Source of the DNA: Acanthopleura granulata
Taxonomy: Eukaryota; Mollusca; Polyplacophora; Chitonida; Chitonidae
Assembly: GCA_016165875.1 (NCBI GenBank)
Contig: JABBOT010000004.1
Location: 6,269,351-6,333,350, forward strand
Length of the DNA: 64,000 bases
Direction of reading: 5' to 3'
Shown here: positions 58,289 through 64,000 of the stretch, piece after piece
How positions within the stretch are numbered: the first letter of the stretch is position 1
Layout of the letters: the number at the start of each line of letters is the position of its first letter
The notes under the pieces: model-generated
What the model was told of the DNA's origin: nothing
Databases searched by the model: none
Seen by the model: the letters and a program-made list of their open reading frames with translations, nothing else
Made by a program: the position numbers and the translations under genes

Positions 58289-61200
58289 CTGTAGCATGGG
58301 AGGAGGGGAAAGAGAGAGAGAAGCTGCCAGATAGAATTTCCTCCCCTCCCTGAAATCTCCCATAAACATATTGAGTACATCTATCCTTAGTGAATGTCCT
58401 CTGTTGCCCTATCTAACTAACCATGAATCTCATCTAGCCAGCTACCAGCATATTCACACAGCAGGCCTTAGGGAGATCCTCAAGCTCGGTAACAGTTCCA
58501 GGCATTGCCTAATGTTTATTTCCGACAGCCTACACATAGATACACCAGCAGTGTTCGCTCTGTCTCTCCTCATACATAACTATCTCATACATAACAGCAC
58601 TGCCGGCCAAACCTCTATGCACACGTCTTATTGACTAGAGTCTGCGGAGCACTCACTACCAAATACACGATTGCTTGATTGGTGTTCTAGTGAGCCATCC
58701 AGCGGAGGACGAGGGAATCGCTGTACAGGCTATAGGACAGTGAGAGCAAACGAGCACTAATACCTGCACTTGTATACTGTACACATAGCAAGTCTACAGT
58801 CTGACAGAGGAGAGTTTCTGGAAACTTGGAGAACTGATTTGACTTGTCTGGAGAGATCTGTCCCAAGTTTTATGGTCATGCTGTGTACACCCCTTTACAG
58901 TCTGGCTCAGCCTATTCCACCTAAGGTAGGTAAATTTGTGCGACTGCATGAACACCATGACTGGGTATGATGATCACAGAAAATATGGGATTGGGGGAGG
59001 GTGAAATGAATTAGAGCTGGTCAATACTAGTCATATAGCCCTACCATGATTGCATGTATGTTAAAACTTTAATGTCCCAAACATCTCCTGATTGATTTTT
59101 CTAAACCCACATAGGGCAGCTGTGTTACTGACTATCTGTTAACGCTGAGTTGGACGAGCTGAACAGCCCAGTTACCACTGAATGCACAAGTGGCAATAAC
59201 CATGGTCTACGGGGCAGATAAAAGGGCAGCTCCTGCAAACTGAACAGGAGACCAGACTACTCTGGTAATGCACCAATCCTTTTCCAGAAGGTGTCAGGAC
59301 AATAATTAAAGTTGACAGCTCTGATAGGGTTAAATGCACTGATGAAGATGCAGCCAGCTCTAACAATGTCAGATTTTGTTTGGCAACACAAAAGGAACGC
59401 TCCTTTCCTTTAACAGGGCACCTGCTTGTAAAATAATTAAAACAATCTTACTACAGCCACAAGGGACTGTTCTCCCAGTCCACTCTTGCAAACACATGCC
59501 ACAAACCAATGGCACATAAAAACCTGGTTTGTTTGTAAATAGAAAATATCAGAGAAAGAAGTATTACTGTGAAAATCAATTACTTGATGGCTCAAGAGTA
59601 TTCTTCATATTTTTGTAAGCAATAATGATGATTTTTTTCATTGAAAACTTTTTCAACCAGAAATTTTCGTCAAATACCTTTTACAAAAAGGAAAATAAGA
59701 TGTAATTGTAGTTGGTTTTGAGGTTCACACAGCTTTTACATCAAACTATTCTCTCATTCACTCCTACCTCATTGTAAAAATCTACTCCTATCTGTCTATA
59801 ATAAGACAAAAAAGTATTTTTGCATGCCTTCTTCACTGTAAGGATATACTAAGACTGGATTAACTATTAAACATGAGGCATTCTAGGAGAGGGAAAGATC
59901 CTAGTAGTATCTGCCTTCATCCAATTTCATGCAAAGGCAAAGCCACTTGTGAAAACAAATTTATGTTGACAAGATTAAATGTGCATGAGAAAATATCTAA
60001 AGAGATTTCTTTTCCTCTTGAAAGTATCTATGCATATGTATGTACATGCAACTTTACTTTACTATTATACCAATATGTTGAATTTATGCATTTCATGCTT
60101 ATGTTATTTAACTCCACAAATGCTGTCGGCACCACATGCCTTACATCAGTACACCAGTACAAGGATACATGCCTTAATCAGTACAGAGTAAAATTTGAAT
60201 CTTGGCAAGGGTAAAACCTGTATTCACAATTTTATAAAATGTGCTACTGTACAATAACACTCAATCATGAAAAACATCATTCGAAGTCGACTTGTACGCA
60301 GTAAGCATGTGGACACAGCAATTCATAGGAAACTCTTTACCTTTGTTGTTTGTTGACATCATCTGCAACTGTCTTGAAGAAGAGTGACACTTCTACACTA
60401 TCTTTCCTGTCTCTGATTCAAGGTAATGACAAAAAGTTTGACCTGGTGTTTTATCGCTAATTTTGTTTAACCTCTGGTCTTATAAGACCAACATAGGCTT
60501 GTTCAGCTGCCCTGTAGTGCAGCAGTGGAGTAACCAACGTTGTTAACCTGTTCTCAGTGAGGTTATATCTGTCCTGATATTCTATTCTCAAAGTTTGTAT
60601 TACTGCCCAAAATTGACAGCCACCTTCTCTGTGAAGATTTTACATGTACATGTTTATCAGCTTAATGAAATCAACAAATCAAATATGCTTAAAGAAAACT
60701 TATCCATCTTTTCCCGTGAAAATCACACTTGCAATAACAACTTGGAACAACCATCTGCAACACATTTATGTTACATGTGATACAATTCAAAGCCTAATTC
60801 AGAGAATCTGTCACTGAAAGATAGCAGCTGTAGCCTTTGCTCTGCCAAGTGAATGCTGAACATTCAAATAAGCTAATTTCTGAATATTTAGAACAGAAAA
60901 TATGTGGAAGTGTGGTTGTATGACCTATAATTATGAATAAGTCACATTTACTGCACCTATAAATAAACTAATAATATAACATTACAATTATATGGAAAGT
61001 AAACATGAACTGGTTGGGCCTGCAAGAACTATATACTAAACAATACTTTGTTGTTAGGTCCATACAAATAACTCATATTATCATAATTCAGAAAAAATTC
61101 TAGACTTCTGGTTGTCTATCTGCCTTGAATACGGTGAAGTTTTGGCCTTTCTTTCTACAAGAGTAAACAGACTCAGGTGGATACTGCCATTTCTTTCTTT

Positions 61201-63886
61201 ATTCATTTTCTGATTAGCTAGGGACAAGTCAGGGACAAAAAACTGAATAAGCTACGAAAATGAGACATACATGTTATCAGTGCATATTACCAGCCTGCAA
61301 CTAATTGCAGACTGACTGCATTCATATCTAATGAACAGCATCACTTGGTGCCTAGGCTAGGTATTTGGTGCTCTTTCATTTCTAAGACATTCCATGCAGA
61401 TCTCCTATAGGATGCTGCCCCAAGAATATCCCTTATTTGTACCATATTCCCATTTCAAGTCCTGCCATGGTAAAGTATTTGACAGTTTCATGGGAGCCTG
61501 AAAATGGTTCCCCTAACTGCTTCTAATCTCAAGTAGGGGTTACAAGGAATGAGGAGCATCAGGTATCCCTGATAAATGCATGGCACTTTCGAATCAGGGC
61601 TACTGGCAGGATATGTTACTCTATCTCCCCACCTCACTTGACCTATGACTGTTGATCTAGCCTTCTTGTCCTGACATTCTATACATTGGGGAACAGATCA
61701 CCAGATTACCGCAGCAACAGACTTGGACCAAACCTGTTACTACACTCTGATAACAATCTGGTGTACCAAGTAACAAGTTACCATAGAGACAGAGTCCAGA
61801 TTATTGTACTTGCCCGTCTGTCTTGAATGGCTCTGTCAATCCGGAACTTTTTTATTGGTCAAAAAACAAAAAGTAAAACATAAAAATCCATGGCTACAGC
61901 TGTATTCTAATCAACTTACTTACTCACACATGCACGCTGTCGACAATGACACAGCAATTCAAGAATGCCTCACAAAAACAAGTTTGAAATGCCTACGGAA
62001 TGAGGTTTTCTTAATCACCTCCATGTTATCACATGAAGACTGGCTTTTGTTTTTCATTAATTGTGGGTAAGGCTATTTTGCGGGAATGTAAATAATTCAT
62101 AAGTGAAGAATTGCAGATGAAGCTCTGGACTCTCATACATGCCAAGGGCCTCAACCATTCACACAGATGGCTTTATTAACTATAAAATGCCTCCGAAACT
62201 AATAAACAATTTACCACAATTTACCCATTTCAAACTTCTTGGTTTTCTTCACCCGGCACACACACTATATGTTGACAGCATACATGTATCTTGCTCTGTA
62301 ACATGTACAGTACATGATATCAGGGGCCAATTTCTGAACCTAGGAGCCAAAGGTTGTTTGTTCTGGATGTGCATGCCATGTTAAGGCAAGCATTATGATG
62401 AGTTAAGTTTCTGATACACAGTTTGTTGCAGAGGCTTTACGACAAAACAAATGACAAGTAGGAGAATTTTTCTTCTATGCCAATGACAAATCAACTGTTC
62501 AGCAGTATGTGTTGATCTGACAAACTATGAAGTACTGAACAACAATGTATAAAATGATAGCTGCTGTAAAATGAAACAAATAAATCTTTCATTCAGTCAA
62601 AAGGTATAGATAGGTTTTCACTGACACAGGATTACAAGACAAAAACTCACCCTGTATATATGGTTTGTTTCTGCCGAGTGATTGAACATGGACAAATGGT
62701 GAAGACCTTAATTAATAAGTAATTCTACAAAATGAAACTGATTTTGACTCCATATTTGAAGTCATTGTTTCGCCATTAGTCCAGTCAATGTATGCTGAGG
62801 GATTCACAATTCAATTGTTAAAACACATGTAGAGTATTTAGAGACAAACATTTCAAGTCAAGTCTTTCTGGTATCTAATCCTCACTAGCATGTAGCCTAA
62901 TAATTGGATCCTGTGCATTTCTTAAATTTACACCAGCGCTTTAAATGCAACAATCCTATCAGGCTGAAGATATGTACATCTCACCTTCAACTGACTTACA
63001 GAACAATCTCTGTCTTGTTTCTGTATCTATCTATTTTATCCCACCTTCAATGCTACAAAATTGTTAGTAAATTCAGGAACAAAGGCAAAAGTCCCTTGTG
63101 ACCTGTACTACATGCATGCACTACATTAATACAAGAGAATGATTTATGAAATTAAACTCTGATGAAATTATTTAAGTGCAATCAGAGGATAACTGAAATG
63201 TGCTGTACCGGGTGTATAAAATAACAGTCTCTACTGCTATCAAATACCATTACATCTACATCACCCAGCCATCCCACAGTGTACTAATTTAGAAAACAGA
63301 CAAAGTTTGTTGAGACTGGAAGATTGTTTGGATGATGCTGATACCCCCTACCCCCTCAAACTCTACCCACCCCCACCCCCCACCCCCCCTCACCCACTCC
63401 AGCCACCGTGGTAACCAGGGTAATAAATATGTCTTCTTAAATATACTAAGGGGTGTGCTGCGTACCTACATGTAAACTGTCTTGTGAATAAATGGTGTAC
63501 AGACATAAAACAACTGGGTGATGGCATGCAGGGACATAACATAAATGTCATTGACATGCTCCTCCACACTGGATAAATGCAAAGATTTCAGCTAATTCAG
63601 GAAAAAAAGGAAACATAGCATCAACGAAGGCTTCACATAAAAAAATTAGTGCAACAAGAAGGTACATTGGGAAAGTGTATTTACGCCTGAATTCACACTA
63701 AAAATGTCCTGAAACAGTGTAAAAGTTAAAAAGGCTGGCTCACACAGAGAATTATATGCCTCTCACATGTACTAGCAGTACCTCATGTACATAAATAACA
63801 TAGGCAGTCAAATGCCTTGTTTTAACACATCTCCAAGAAAATCTTTAAATCTTTAAGAAATCTCCAAGACCACATATAAATCTTGA
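58289..63886. other. Non-coding, CpG-poor stretch between exon candidates
   Basis: Holds minus-strand exon-like pieces at 60,341-60,412 and 62,651-62,706 that are too short to trust. There is an RFX X-box-like GTTACCATAGAGAC at 61,777 and a 14-base palindrome GGTCTTATAAGACC near 60,477. Several blocks (about 59.1-59.35 and 61.3-62.05 kb) look less AT-rich than their surroundings but code for nothing recognised. Confidence 0.35.
63344..63400. repeat. C-rich tract, G-quadruplex potential on minus strand
   Basis: Seven or more runs of three to seven C within 57 bases (CCCCCTACCCCC, then CCCACCCCCACCCCCCACCC). The minus strand would carry matching G-runs able to form a G-quadruplex. It lies about 0.5 kb downstream of the candidate terminal exon on that strand. 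Confidence 0.75.
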
Positions 63887-64000
63887 TCAACTGATTAAGC
63901 GAATATGAGCCAGCTGCTGTTGTCTGACAGAATCATCCTCTTTCCTCTTCCAATCCTTGATATTTGGGTGAAGATCACAAGCTGGAGCTGGCGTTCTGGA
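63887..64000 (-). CDS. Candidate 3'-terminal exon, partial, minus strand
   Basis: Reading from the window edge on the minus strand the frame gives CDLHPNIKDWKRKEDDSVRQ then QQLAHIRLIS and TGA at 63,887. There is no GT donor near its end, so I read it as the last coding exon of a gene entering from beyond 64,000. The charged, Gln-rich composition is coding-like, but only 37 codons are visible and the family is not recognised. Confidence 0.35.
   Translation of the reverse strand, partial: SRTPAPACDLHPNIKDWKRKEDDSVRQQQLAHIRLIS

Noticed and set aside
58770..58970. Plus-strand frame ending at a CCACCTAAG/GTAGGT donor-like site
   Set aside because: No convincing acceptor, no recognisable protein, and on the strand opposite to the better exon candidates.

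Overview
The window is animal genomic DNA: AT-rich and intron-dense, with GT-AG introns, (AAAT)n-tailed tRNA-derived SINEs and no bacterial gene organisation. The SINE tail, which reads like a short 'ATATTCTTGAGTACGGCGTAAAAC' block followed by AAAT repeats, is one I associate with molluscan genomes. A mollusc or another lophotrochozoan is therefore the best guess; no species can be named.

Region 1 (1-23,075, + strand) is one gene, RIC1, which encodes the WD40/RIC1-domain subunit of the RIC1-RGP1 complex, the exchange factor for Rab6 at the Golgi. I could place 29 consecutive coding exons (672-17,817) with consistent phases. Together they encode 1,289 residues down to the stop. Roughly the first 135-140 residues, going by the human protein, lie upstream of the window. 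A long AT-rich 3' UTR follows, with several AATAAA signals; the best distal one is at 23,049. Several SINE copies sit in the introns and the 3' UTR.

Region 2 (about 23.1-46.3 kb) has no gene I can support. It is visibly richer in CpG than the flanks. It holds SINE fragments, a 42-bp near-perfect palindrome, a roughly 155-bp imperfect inverted repeat, and a promoter-like cluster (three CRE-type sites, an inverted CCAAT and a TATA box) near 33.4 kb.

Region 3 (about 46.3-64 kb) is CpG-poor again, like the RIC1 gene body. It contains several minus-strand exon candidates with good splice signals. The best are a start-codon exon at 58,138-58,288 whose phase joins an exon at 53,091-53,271, and a partial, possibly 3'-terminal exon at 63,887-64,000. 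The likely reading is one or more unidentified minus-strand genes convergent with RIC1; I could not recognise the protein. No tRNA, rRNA or CRISPR was found. The window's one confidently functional unit is RIC1; everything on the right half is inference.
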